Shown here one piece after another: positions 1 to 6,715 of a stretch of 13,289 nt of DNA. The stretch's first letter is position 1, and every line of letters begins with the position of its first letter. A program made the position numbers and the translations under genes. Source of the DNA: an uncultured Lachnospiraceae bacterium (GTDB lineage: Bacteria > Bacillota > Clostridia > Lachnospirales > Lachnospiraceae); NCBI GenBank assembly GCA_910586755.1, contig CAJUJM010000101.1, positions 1 to 13,289 on the forward strand. Reading direction: 5' to 3'. The notes under the pieces were generated by a model. It was not told the DNA's origin. It saw nothing but the letters and a program-made list of their open reading frames with translations, and ran no database searches.

Positions 1-858
1 AAGCTGTTCGTCGGCTCCCAGCTCTTCTCCCTTTTTCCGCATCTGCTCATCAATAAGGGAGGAGAAGATGATAACCGGAAGTTTCTTTAAGTTGGGATGT
101 TCCTTTACCAGCTTGGTCAGACGGTGTCCATCCATCTCCGGCATTTCAATATCCGTAATAATCAGATTTACTTTCTGATAAAGGGCCGGATCATCGCCGA
201 TAGCTCTGAGATAATCCCATGCCTCCTGGCCGCTGTTAAAGTTTGTAATCTGAGTAAAGCCAGCCCGCTCCAGAGAATCGTCAATCATTCTGCCAAGAAG
301 AATAGAATCCTCTACCACCACAATAGGAGCATTATTAATGGGGCGGACGCCCAGGCTCTCTACCTCAGACACCTGAATGGTAGTTTCCGGTGAAATCTCG
401 GCTACGATTTTCTCAAAATCCAGAATTGATACCAGCTGATCCTCACATTGGGCAATTCCGGTAGTAATGCTGTCCACGCCATTTGCCAGGGTCTTATCCG
501 GCTTTTGGATAGCTTTCCAGGAAATCCGGCTGATGCCCTCAATGCTCTGTACCCGGAAAGCAACTGTCATCCGGTTAAAATTGGTTATGATAAACAAATC
601 TCTGGGGGTTTTCTCAGCCATCTCGCCGGAAAGATAGTGGGAAAGATTGATTACCGTGATCAGGGTATCCCTGGGCTTAAAAATGCCTTCAACAGAAGGA
701 TGAGCGTGAGGCATAGGTTTCACTTTAGAGCTCATGATGATTTCCTGCACCTTTGCTACATTAATGCCATAGAATTCTCCCTGTACGGTAAATTTCATTA
801 CCTCTATCTCGTTGGTTCCTGATTCCAGCAAAATCTTATCTCTCTCATGTGTTTCCAT
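1..858 (-). CDS. cheV: Chemotaxis coupling protein CheV (CheW domain plus receiver domain), 3' end cut by the window edge
   Basis: CheV couples chemoreceptors to the CheA kinase through its CheW-like domain, and phosphorylation of its receiver domain adjusts that coupling during adaptation. The frame is open from an ATG at 858 to base 1 (286 codons). Residues about 12-160 match CheW-type sequence (LLESGTNEIE near the start, then FYGINVAKVQEI). Residues about 178-286 are a receiver domain: acidic pair E183/D184, phospho-acceptor Asp in ITDIEMPEMDG at about D236, and the conserved Ser/Thr position in IIFSS at about 266. The conserved Lys-Pro expected right after the last visible residues lies outside the window, so the protein lacks only its last few dozen residues here. 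The start is supported by AAGGAG at 869-874, spaced 10 bases, slightly long. It is separated from cheD by a 131-base gap, so it may have some independent expression. The identification is firm. Confidence 0.96.
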   Translation of the reverse strand, partial: METHERDKILLESGTNEIEVMKFTVQGEFYGINVAKVQEIIMSSKVKPMPHAHPSVEGIFKPRDTLITVINLSHYLSGEMAEKTPRDLFIITNFNRMTVAFRVQSIEGISRISWKAIQKPDKTLANGVDSITTGIAQCEDQLVSILDFEKIVAEISPETTIQVSEVESLGVRPINNAPIVVVEDSILLGRMIDDSLERAGFTQITNFNSGQEAWDYLRAIGDDPALYQKVNLIITDIEMPEMDGHRLTKLVKEHPNLKKLPVIIFSSLIDEQMRKKGEELGADEQL

Positions 859-893
859 TGCCTGCGTTCTCCTTCCCTTTACTATGAAAATCC

Positions 894-910
894 GCCGCCG
901 GATAGGCGGC
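894..910 (-). repeat. Compact hairpin, 6-bp GC stem with 5-base loop, upstream of cheV
   Basis: The arms GCCGCC (894-899) and GGCGGC (905-910) are perfectly complementary around the loop GGATA. In the minus-strand transcript the stem is followed by GGAUUUUC and then the cheV ribosome binding site about 20 bases further on. The short U run makes it at best a weak terminator. It could alternatively protect or set the end of a processed transcript. Confidence 0.5.
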
Positions 911-928
911 ATGCATTCAGGTATGCCC

Positions 929-981
929 CATGCGCCCGCCAGACTTTTCTGTGCGGCAGTACGTCCGCTTCCGGGCGCATG
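929..981 (-). repeat. 10-bp perfect inverted repeat with 33-base loop downstream of cheD
   Basis: The arm CATGCGCCCG (929-938) pairs exactly with CGGGCGCATG (972-981). The loop contains a further small GCGG/CCGC pairing. It begins nine bases past the cheD stop codon in the direction of transcription, so it would fold at the 3' end of the cheD message. No function can be assigned from sequence alone. Confidence 0.45.
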
Positions 982-989
982 CAGGTTTA

Positions 990-1475
990 CTATAAGAATT
1001 TTTCAGCCCGTCCAAAGGTCCTTACTGACACAGCCCCGGTCTGAATATTCAAAATCATGGTTCTTGCGTAGCTTCCGCCTGTATCCTCCGCAGACACCCG
1101 CAGCCCCTCCCGCGTCAGGGTCTGCTTCACGGAAACCACGTTGCGCTGTCCGATATTTCCGAAATCCGCATTGCCGCTGATCTCAAACATTTTAGCTCCG
1201 CCTGCGATCTTTACTATGGTCCTGGACTTTACCAGGCCGAAAGCTGTAAGTTTACGGACCGTTTCATGAATCCCGGAATCCGCATATTTAAATAGATTGG
1301 CATCTCTGGTGTCCACCCGCGACGGCAGCATAATATGCAGCAAAGCTCCCAAACGGAGCTGCGGGTCATAAAAAGTAATACCAATACAGGAACCCAGGGC
1401 ATATGTAATAATGGTCCCCTCGTTCCTGGTAAGTTTCATGTCTCCAATTCCTACTTTTAATTCCTTCTCAAACAT
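990..1475 (-). CDS. cheD: Chemoreceptor glutamine deamidase CheD
   Basis: CheD deamidates specific glutamines on chemoreceptors and, in Bacillus- and Thermotoga-type systems, binds CheC and raises its CheY-P phosphatase activity. With the ATG at 1475 the protein is 161 residues, normal for the family. The catalytic triad has the family spacing: Thr24 in GTIITYALGSC, Cys30 in the GSC motif and His47 in LLHIMLPS. The family GGA motif (IAGGAKMF) is also present. A slightly longer frame could open at a TTG at 1481, but AGGGG lies 7 bases before the ATG and almost touches the TTG, so the ATG is preferred. The stop of cheC and this start overlap as TAATG, so the two are probably translationally coupled, which suits their partnership. 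Confidence 0.96.
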   Translation of the reverse strand: MFEKELKVGIGDMKLTRNEGTIITYALGSCIGITFYDPQLRLGALLHIMLPSRVDTRDANLFKYADSGIHETVRKLTAFGLVKSRTIVKIAGGAKMFEISGNADFGNIGQRNVVSVKQTLTREGLRVSAEDTGGSYARTMILNIQTGAVSVRTFGRAEKFL

Positions 1476-2095
1476 TAGCAAACCCCTAATTTTTCAAGAA
1501 TATCGTTTAGGGAGCGGATATCCGGAAGCATCAGCAGCCAGCCCGGAAGCTTCTGCCCCTCCATAAGAAAGTCAGCGTTAAAATACATCAGTTTATCTGT
1601 TTCATAACCATATTCTGCGATAGGAACGGTAAGGATACCGCCCAGCATATTTACCGTAGCGCTGGGAACAGAAAGGTCAATATCCACTCCCACCAGCTTG
1701 GAAAATGCATTCACATAGGAACAGATAATAATATTTCCCACTTCCACCAGAGCTGAATACCCAATCTCATCCAGCTCCATAAAATCCTTGCAGCTTTGCC
1801 CCATCAGCTTCTCTAAGATTACATGGGCAAAATCCGCATTGAAGAGAAACAGCATCAGGCCGTTTATCTGGCCAGCCATTTTCACCAGCACGCCGGTAAC
1901 AATTTCTTCCGGGTTTCCGATTCGCCCGATAGCCTCCTCGTATCCCAAAACGCTGATCTCAGGAAGGGTAATTCTTATCTCCTTCTGCAGAAGCTTTGAC
2001 AGGGAAGTGGCCGCATGGCTGGTGCCAATACTTCCTATCTCCTTCATCACGTCCAGCTCCTGGAGGTTCATGTCTTCATAATTTCTGATTTTCAT
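1475..2095 (-). CDS. cheC: CheY-P phosphatase CheC
   Basis: CheC dephosphorylates CheY-P and is controlled by binding CheD. The protein is 206 residues, close to the Bacillus family length. The family signature is [D/S]-x3-E-x2-N-x22-P, normally twice. The second copy is intact: Ser114, Glu118, Asn121, Pro144 around SALVEVGN. The first copy has Asp15, Glu19 and Pro45 in register, but the Asn position is Ser22 (DVMKEIGS), so the first active site is probably weak or dead. In Bacillus CheC the second site is reported as the more important, so the protein is likely still active. The start at 2095 has AGGGAGGG upstream (long spacing, about 11). An ATG eight codons later lacks a binding site. It lies 20 bases after the flgG-like gene and overlaps cheD by one base. 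Confidence 0.96.
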   Translation of the reverse strand: MKIRNYEDMNLQELDVMKEIGSIGTSHAATSLSKLLQKEIRITLPEISVLGYEEAIGRIGNPEEIVTGVLVKMAGQINGLMLFLFNADFAHVILEKLMGQSCKDFMELDEIGYSALVEVGNIIICSYVNAFSKLVGVDIDLSVPSATVNMLGGILTVPIAEYGYETDKLMYFNADFLMEGQKLPGWLLMLPDIRSLNDILEKLGVC

Positions 2096-2115
2096 ACTGA
2101 TGTTTATCCCTCCCT

Positions 2116-2913
2116 TTAGCCTCTTAAATTATTAATGGTTCCTGTAATCTCATCGGAAGTGGTAACCAGTCTTGCCGCAAAGGAAAAGGCTCTCTGACAT
2201 TCAATCATTCTGGTCAGCTCTTTTGCCATATCGGTTCCGGATCCTTCCAGAACTCCCTGTTCCAGGCCCGGATGCTCCACCAAGATGGGCTCCATTCCGG
2301 TATTCCCTGTGGTATATTCGTTGTCTCCCACACTAAGCAGGCGGCTGGGGTTAGAGAACGTATAAATGCTTACTCTGGGCAGATCCTCATCCTCGTCCTC
2401 CTCGTCGTAATCGTCTTCGTAATCCTCCTCATAATCGCCGCCCTCCAGGGCTTCCCTCATGGCCTCAATATCTGCTACCTCCAGCAGAAGAGGCTGCCGG
2501 TTCTGATCCAGCACCAGTTTTCCTGACTCTGTGGTCAGATAAAATCCGTCCTCTCTCTCCCCCCGATGGAAGCGGCCGCTTCTGGTGTAAGTAATCTCCC
2601 CGGATACCGGATCCTGAATCATAAAAAAGGCATTGGGTTGGGTAATGGCATAGTCATATTCCCAGCCGGTTTCCCGCATACCGGAAACTCCGAAATTGGT
2701 ATCCGTTCTCTGAACCTTTACCCCTGCCCCGGCGGTAAGCTGGGTTACTGCCTCCGGGGAATCGTTAAGGTTGTAGTTAAGCAGCTCTGAAAACACCGCT
2801 GTCTTAGGCTTAAATCCGTTGTTATTTACATTTGCAAGATTGTTTGCAATTACTCCAAGCTTTCTGGAACAGTGATCTGCTCCTATGGCTCCTACATAAA
2901 ACGACATGTTCAT
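2116..2913 (-). CDS. flgG: Flagellar basal-body rod protein, FlgG-like, with internal acidic tract
   Basis: This 265-residue protein belongs to the FlgE/F/G rod-hook family, which polymerises outside the membrane to form the distal rod. The N-terminal helix carries the family motif IANNLANVNNNGFK (about residues 22-35). The middle shows the family pattern GAGVKV (63-68) and YTRSGRF (109-115). The C-terminal helix (225-263) ends in the rod-type pattern with CQRAF and TINNLRG. It is more divergent than its neighbour: the usual ASGM near residue 10 reads AIGA, and the usual GNGFF reads PNAFF. Residues 160-177 are almost only Asp, Glu and Tyr. The start at 2913 has GGAGG 8 bases upstream, favouring it over an ATG two codons later. 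The FlgG versus FlgF assignment within the pair is tentative; membership in the family is certain. Confidence 0.88.
   Translation of the reverse strand: MNMSFYVGAIGADHCSRKLGVIANNLANVNNNGFKPKTAVFSELLNYNLNDSPEAVTQLTAGAGVKVQRTDTNFGVSGMRETGWEYDYAITQPNAFFMIQDPVSGEITYTRSGRFHRGEREDGFYLTTESGKLVLDQNRQPLLLEVADIEAMREALEGGDYEEDYEDDYDEEDEDEDLPRVSIYTFSNPSRLLSVGDNEYTTGNTGMEPILVEHPGLEQGVLEGSGTDMAKELTRMIECQRAFSFAARLVTTSDEITGTINNLRG
2383..2436 (-). other. Low-complexity acidic tract inside the FlgG-like protein
   Basis: The codons here are almost all GAA, GAG, GAT, GAC and TAC/TAT, encoding a run of about 18 residues (160-177) with nearly continuous acidic charge, flanked by EALEGG and LPRVS. The DNA is a degenerate GAN triplet repeat, so length changes by replication slippage would stay in frame. 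It falls in the middle (surface) part of the rod protein rather than in the polymerising helices. Confidence 0.8.
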
Positions 2914-2926
2914 TGGGGTATCCTCC

Positions 2927-3736
2927 TTACAGCCTTCCTATATCCGTAACCGATTTGCTCATAATCTGATCATACATTTTGAGAGCCTGAGCCGCGCCCT
3001 GAAGGGCTCTCTGGGACGACATCATTGCGGTCATCTCATTTACCATATTGACATTGGATTTCTCCAGAGTCTGCCAGATAATCTTTGTCTCCCCTCCGTT
3101 TAAGCCGGCAGGAAGCTGAGCCTGACCTGTGGAAAAAATTCCGTTATCCTCCCTCTGAAGCTGGTTATAATCCGCAAAATCCACCACCTTCAGGGCCCCG
3201 TATTGCTGAACCTCTTGTTCTTCCTCATAGCTGTCCTCTTCTTCTCCGGTCCTGAGAAGGGAAACCGTAATATTTCCCCTGCTGTCCACGCTGAAATCTT
3301 CACTCTCAATGCGGATAGGCTGGTTCTCTGTGGAAAGGACCCGGCCGATTCCCGGAAGCTCTAAATACCCTTCATTGTCCACGGCAAAGGCTCCGTTTCT
3401 GGTATAGCGTTCCCCTCCTGCGGTCTGAATGCAGAAAAAGCCGTTTCCGGAAAGAGCAAAATCGAAAATGCCGTCTGTCACCTCAAAGCCTCCCTGCTCA
3501 TAGTTGACATAGGTCCTGTCTGCGGCCTTAATTCTGGAAGTAGTGGCCAGAGGTTCGGGATTTGCTTTAGACGTCCTTCCGGTGCGGTAAAGCATTTCTT
3601 CCTGAAAGGTAGTGCTGACCATGGTGTCCTGCTTGTAGCCGGGGGTCTGGACATTCACCATATTATTGCCGATCACATTTAAGTTCCTGCTCTGGGTAAG
3701 CATACCTGACGCAAGTTTATAAAACCCATCATACAT
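2927..3736 (-). CDS. flgF: Flagellar basal-body rod protein, FlgF-like
   Basis: This is a 269-residue member of the FlgE/F/G family, exported by the type III apparatus to form the distal rod; the Bacillus counterparts are FlhO/FlhP. The N-terminus reads LASGMLTQSRNLNVIGNN, then the family VNVQTPGYK (28-35). The central pattern GNGFFCIQ (97-104) and RYTRNGAF (110-117) is canonical, and the C-terminal helix contains SNVNMVNEM and SQRALQ. An acidic insert EEEDSYEEEQE (165-175) lies at about the same place as the larger acidic tract in the following FlgG-like protein. The start at 3736 has AAGGAG 9 bases upstream. It follows the sigma factor gene by 19 bases. A sigma-28 gene followed by two flgG-type genes is a recurring clostridial arrangement, as in Clostridioides difficile. 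FlgF versus FlgG naming is by position and similarity only. Confidence 0.88.
   Translation of the reverse strand: MYDGFYKLASGMLTQSRNLNVIGNNMVNVQTPGYKQDTMVSTTFQEEMLYRTGRTSKANPEPLATTSRIKAADRTYVNYEQGGFEVTDGIFDFALSGNGFFCIQTAGGERYTRNGAFAVDNEGYLELPGIGRVLSTENQPIRIESEDFSVDSRGNITVSLLRTGEEEDSYEEEQEVQQYGALKVVDFADYNQLQREDNGIFSTGQAQLPAGLNGGETKIIWQTLEKSNVNMVNEMTAMMSSQRALQGAAQALKMYDQIMSKSVTDIGRL
3209..3244 (-). other. Short acidic insert inside the FlgF-like protein
   Basis: Residues about 165-176 read as a run of Glu with Asp, Ser and Tyr between the segments TVSLLRTG and VQQYGALKV. It corresponds in position to the longer acidic tract of the neighbouring FlgG-like protein. Confidence 0.7.
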
Positions 3737-3755
3737 CGCTTTTCTCTCCTTGTCA

Positions 3756-4529
3756 CTACATTAGATATTTGTTCATATAAGTCTTCAACTTTTTAATAGC
3801 GGCGCTGTGAATCTGAGAAATCCTCGGTTCACTGACCTGCATGACCTGAGCAATCTGGCTCATATTCAGCTCTTCCACATAGTATAGCGAGATAACCATC
3901 TTTTCCTTTTCTTTAAGGCTTTCTATGGCATCTGTCAGGGTTTTCACCACCTCCCCCTGGAGATAAGCTCTCTCCGGCTGTGAGGCGGCGTCATTGTTTG
4001 CTATCTGGAAAGCCTGGCGTTCCTCGCTGTCTCCCATAATCATATCCAGGGACAGCACATTCATCATGGTGCTCATCCTCTGGATCTTCTGGCATTTTTT
4101 TACATTCATCTGAAGATGCTTTGCCAGCTCCTCATCGGAAGGAGAACGTCCCATTGCTTCTGACAGATGTTCTCTGGCCTTTTCAATGGATTTGTTCTGC
4201 TTATGGTAATCTCTGGGCATCCAGTCATTTTTCCTTACCTGGTCTATCACCATCCCCCGAATGCGCCGGGATATAAATGTCTCAAACTTATTATCCTTCT
4301 CCGGGTCGTATCTGTCAATCCCTTTCATGATGGCAATGACGCCTTCATTAATAATATCTTCCTGTTGGGCAAAGCCGGAGTAAAGATTCTGGGTCTGAAT
4401 CGCCACTGCTTTTACAATATACAGATACCTGAGGGTAAGTTCCTGCTTAACATAAATGTCCTTCGTTTGTTTATAAACTGCAAACAGCTCCTCATTTGTT
4501 TTATCCTTCCACTCATCAATGCCTGCCAT
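3756..4529 (-). CDS. sigD: Flagellar sigma-28 factor (SigD/FliA/WhiG family)
   Basis: This is a 257-residue alternative sigma factor that directs RNA polymerase to late flagellar and chemotaxis promoters and is normally held by the anti-sigma factor FlgM. Region 2 covers about residues 25-110, with DIINEGVIAIMKGIDRYDP (58-76) and FISRRIRGMVID (85-96). Region 3 lies around 110-165. Region 4 is 190-252, with a helix-turn-helix LNMSQIAQVMQVSEPRISQI (221-240). Length and layout are typical. Region 2.4 is unusual: after DWMPR (102-106) it continues DYHKQNK, where the family commonly has SVRRxxR. The start at 4529 is supported by GAGGGG 6 bases upstream, and that site overlaps the flhA stop codon. 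The gene follows flhA by 10 bases, with no flhF or flhG in between. Confidence 0.95.
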   Translation of the reverse strand: MAGIDEWKDKTNEELFAVYKQTKDIYVKQELTLRYLYIVKAVAIQTQNLYSGFAQQEDIINEGVIAIMKGIDRYDPEKDNKFETFISRRIRGMVIDQVRKNDWMPRDYHKQNKSIEKAREHLSEAMGRSPSDEELAKHLQMNVKKCQKIQRMSTMMNVLSLDMIMGDSEERQAFQIANNDAASQPERAYLQGEVVKTLTDAIESLKEKEKMVISLYYVEELNMSQIAQVMQVSEPRISQIHSAAIKKLKTYMNKYLM

Positions 4530-4539
4530 AATCTGCCCC

Positions 4540-6690
4540 TCACTTCCAGTTTGCCACTTCCGGCCCGCTCTGAAGGTTCAGGCTGCCGATGGACTGAATC
4601 TGTACATTGTTGGCAATTTCATTAAAGGAAAGCACCCTCACATTGGGATAAAACTGCTCAATCAGCCGGTAGAAATGAATCCGCATAATCTGGGAAGTCA
4701 AAATCACCGGGCTTTGAGAAATCCCGTTGAACTTTCTCAGCTGTTCTGCTGTCTGCTGGATAATACTCTGAAGAATATCCGGGCTGAGAGCAAGGTAATG
4801 TCCGTCTCCGCCCTTGGTAAGAGAACCAGCCATAGTGCGTTCCAGTTCAGAATCCAGAGTGATAACCTTCATGCTTCCATCCTCACAGTACATTCGGGTT
4901 ATGGTTCTCTTTAACGCAGTTCTGATACGCTCTACAATCGCATCGGTATCCTTTACCGGAAGTCCTGTATCAGCAATAACCTCCATCATAGTTTCTATAA
5001 TAGTCTCCAGATCCTTGATGGGGATCCCTTCTTTTAAAAGGCTTGTAAGCACTCTCTGAAACAGGTTGTAAGTAATAATATTGGGGAAAGCCTCGTCTAC
5101 AAGCTGCTCTGCCGTCTTTTTGACGTTTTCCACAAGCTGAACCACTTCCTGCCTGCTAATCAGCTCATATGCATGCTGCTTCACCACCTCGGTCAGATGG
5201 GTTACCATAACCGACAGGGGATCGATAACCGTATAACCGTAAAGCTCAGCCCGTTCTCTGTCCTCAGGCCGGATCCACCGGCTGGGAATACCGTAAGCCG
5301 GTTCAATGGTTTCAATTCCGTCGATTTCCTTCTCCGGGGACTCCGGCTCCAGCGCCAGGTAGTAGTCCATAAGGATCTCTCCCTTTGCTACTTCCTCGCC
5401 TTTAATCTTGATACTGTACTGATTGGTTCCCAACCCAGAGCTGTCTCTTAACCGAATAGAAGGAATGACAAAGCCCATGTCCTGAGCATACTGTCTGCGG
5501 AATATGACAATCCGGCTGATCAGCCTTCCGCCTACCGATTCATCTGCAAGAGGAATCAAACTGTAGCCAAATTCCATCTCTATAGGTTCTACTGTAAGAA
5601 GGGTGTAAACGTTATTCACATCCTTGTAATACTCTTCTTCCGTAAGGGGCTTGGCGGCTGCAGCCTCCTGCTGGGCAGGGGCCATTCCTCCCATTTCCAC
5701 TCCTCTGCCTGCCTCCTGATAGGCTCCGGCAGCAATATAGGATGGCTCTGACTGAATCTTTTTCGACATGTAATAACCGCCGCTTATCAGCACTGCCGCC
5801 ACAATCAGAAGCTGGATAACAGGCATGCCCGGAATTACCGACAGAACCGCCACCGCGATACCGCTCATCATAATGGCGTTGGGCTGGGCCAAAAACTGCT
5901 TGGAAACGTCCTCGTTTAGGCTTCCCTCCGCCACGGCGCGGGTTACAATCATACCGGTTGCGGTGGAGATAAGAAGGGACGGGATCTGTCCCACCAGACC
6001 GTCGCCTACTGTGGCGATAGAATAGGTGTTCAGTACCTGACCAATGGTGTCTCCTGACTGAATAACGCCAATAATACTGCCGCCGATAAGGTTGACCGCC
6101 GTGGTAATTAATGACATGGTGGCGTCGCCCTTTACAATCTTTGTGGCGCCGTCCATGGCTCCGTAAAAATCAGCCTCCCGCTGAACTTTTGCACGCCTTG
6201 CTTTGGCCTGCTGCTCATCAATAAGCCCGGAGCTTAAATCCGCGTCAATTGCCATCTGCTTACCCGGCATTGCATCCAGGTTAAATCTGGCGGCAACCTC
6301 AGCCACTCGCTCTGCGCCCTTGGTGATTACAATAAACTGCATTAAAACGATAATAAGGAATATGATAAAGCCTACGACCACGTTACCCTGGAGTACAAAG
6401 TCTCCAAAGGCTTTAATCACCTGGCCGGAGGATCCTGAATTCGTAAGAATATTTCTGGTTGTAGATACATTAATTCCCAGCCTGAACAGCGTAGTAATCA
6501 GCAGCAGGGAGGGAAAAATAGAAAATTCCAAAGGTTCCCGGATGGTCATGGTAATAACCAAAATCATCATGGATAAAGACATATTCAGTATAATCGCCAC
6601 GTCCACCAAAGCGGCCGGCAGTGGTATAATCAACAACAATATGATAGTAAGTACAAAAAATACTACCGAATATCTCAATAAGTTCTTCAT
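4540..6690 (-). CDS. flhA: Flagellar type III export gate protein FlhA
   Basis: FlhA is the large export-gate subunit. Its N-terminal half spans the membrane and helps use the proton-motive force, and its C-terminal cytoplasmic domain docks substrates and chaperones. The protein is 716 residues, a little longer than the usual 680-700. Hydrophobic segments fill roughly residues 5-125 and 195-305. The cytoplasmic FHIPEP loop lies between them (about 135-190), with the signature FNLDAMPGKQMAIDADL. A linker rich in Ala, Gly, Gln and Met (about 311-355) precedes the cytoplasmic domain, which runs to the C-terminus and includes YGIPSRWI and YTVIDPLSVMVTHL. The linker probably accounts for the extra length. 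The start at 6690 has GGAG 6 bases upstream, and flhB ends 25 bases before it. Confidence 0.98.
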   Translation of the reverse strand: MKNLLRYSVVFFVLTIILLLIIPLPAALVDVAIILNMSLSMMILVITMTIREPLEFSIFPSLLLITTLFRLGINVSTTRNILTNSGSSGQVIKAFGDFVLQGNVVVGFIIFLIIVLMQFIVITKGAERVAEVAARFNLDAMPGKQMAIDADLSSGLIDEQQAKARRAKVQREADFYGAMDGATKIVKGDATMSLITTAVNLIGGSIIGVIQSGDTIGQVLNTYSIATVGDGLVGQIPSLLISTATGMIVTRAVAEGSLNEDVSKQFLAQPNAIMMSGIAVAVLSVIPGMPVIQLLIVAAVLISGGYYMSKKIQSEPSYIAAGAYQEAGRGVEMGGMAPAQQEAAAAKPLTEEEYYKDVNNVYTLLTVEPIEMEFGYSLIPLADESVGGRLISRIVIFRRQYAQDMGFVIPSIRLRDSSGLGTNQYSIKIKGEEVAKGEILMDYYLALEPESPEKEIDGIETIEPAYGIPSRWIRPEDRERAELYGYTVIDPLSVMVTHLTEVVKQHAYELISRQEVVQLVENVKKTAEQLVDEAFPNIITYNLFQRVLTSLLKEGIPIKDLETIIETMMEVIADTGLPVKDTDAIVERIRTALKRTITRMYCEDGSMKVITLDSELERTMAGSLTKGGDGHYLALSPDILQSIIQQTAEQLRKFNGISQSPVILTSQIMRIHFYRLIEQFYPNVRVLSFNEIANNVQIQSIGSLNLQSGPEVANWK

Positions 6691-6715
6691 CCGTTACTCC
6701 ATCTGTCTCACTTAA

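Larger units (their letters stand above)
859..989 (-). other. Intergenic region between cheD and cheV with two inverted repeats
   Basis: This is the largest non-coding gap in the window (131 bases), whereas other junctions are at most 42 bases. Read on the minus strand it holds a long-loop inverted repeat, then a compact GC hairpin, then the cheV ribosome binding site. I found no convincing sigma-A (TTGACA/TATAAT) or sigma-28 (TAAA-N15-GCCGATAA) promoter. The only T run after the compact hairpin is TTTT, too short for a confident intrinsic terminator. A leaky terminator, an RNA processing site or an mRNA-stabilising structure are all possible. Confidence 0.6.

Noticed and set aside
859..989. 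c-di-GMP riboswitch or intrinsic terminator before cheV
   Set aside because: I do not see the conserved riboswitch core, and the hairpin is followed by only four Ts, so neither is supported.
1476..1481. TTG start for CheD two codons upstream of the ATG
   Set aside because: AGGGG almost touches the TTG but is well spaced (7 bases) from the ATG at 1475.
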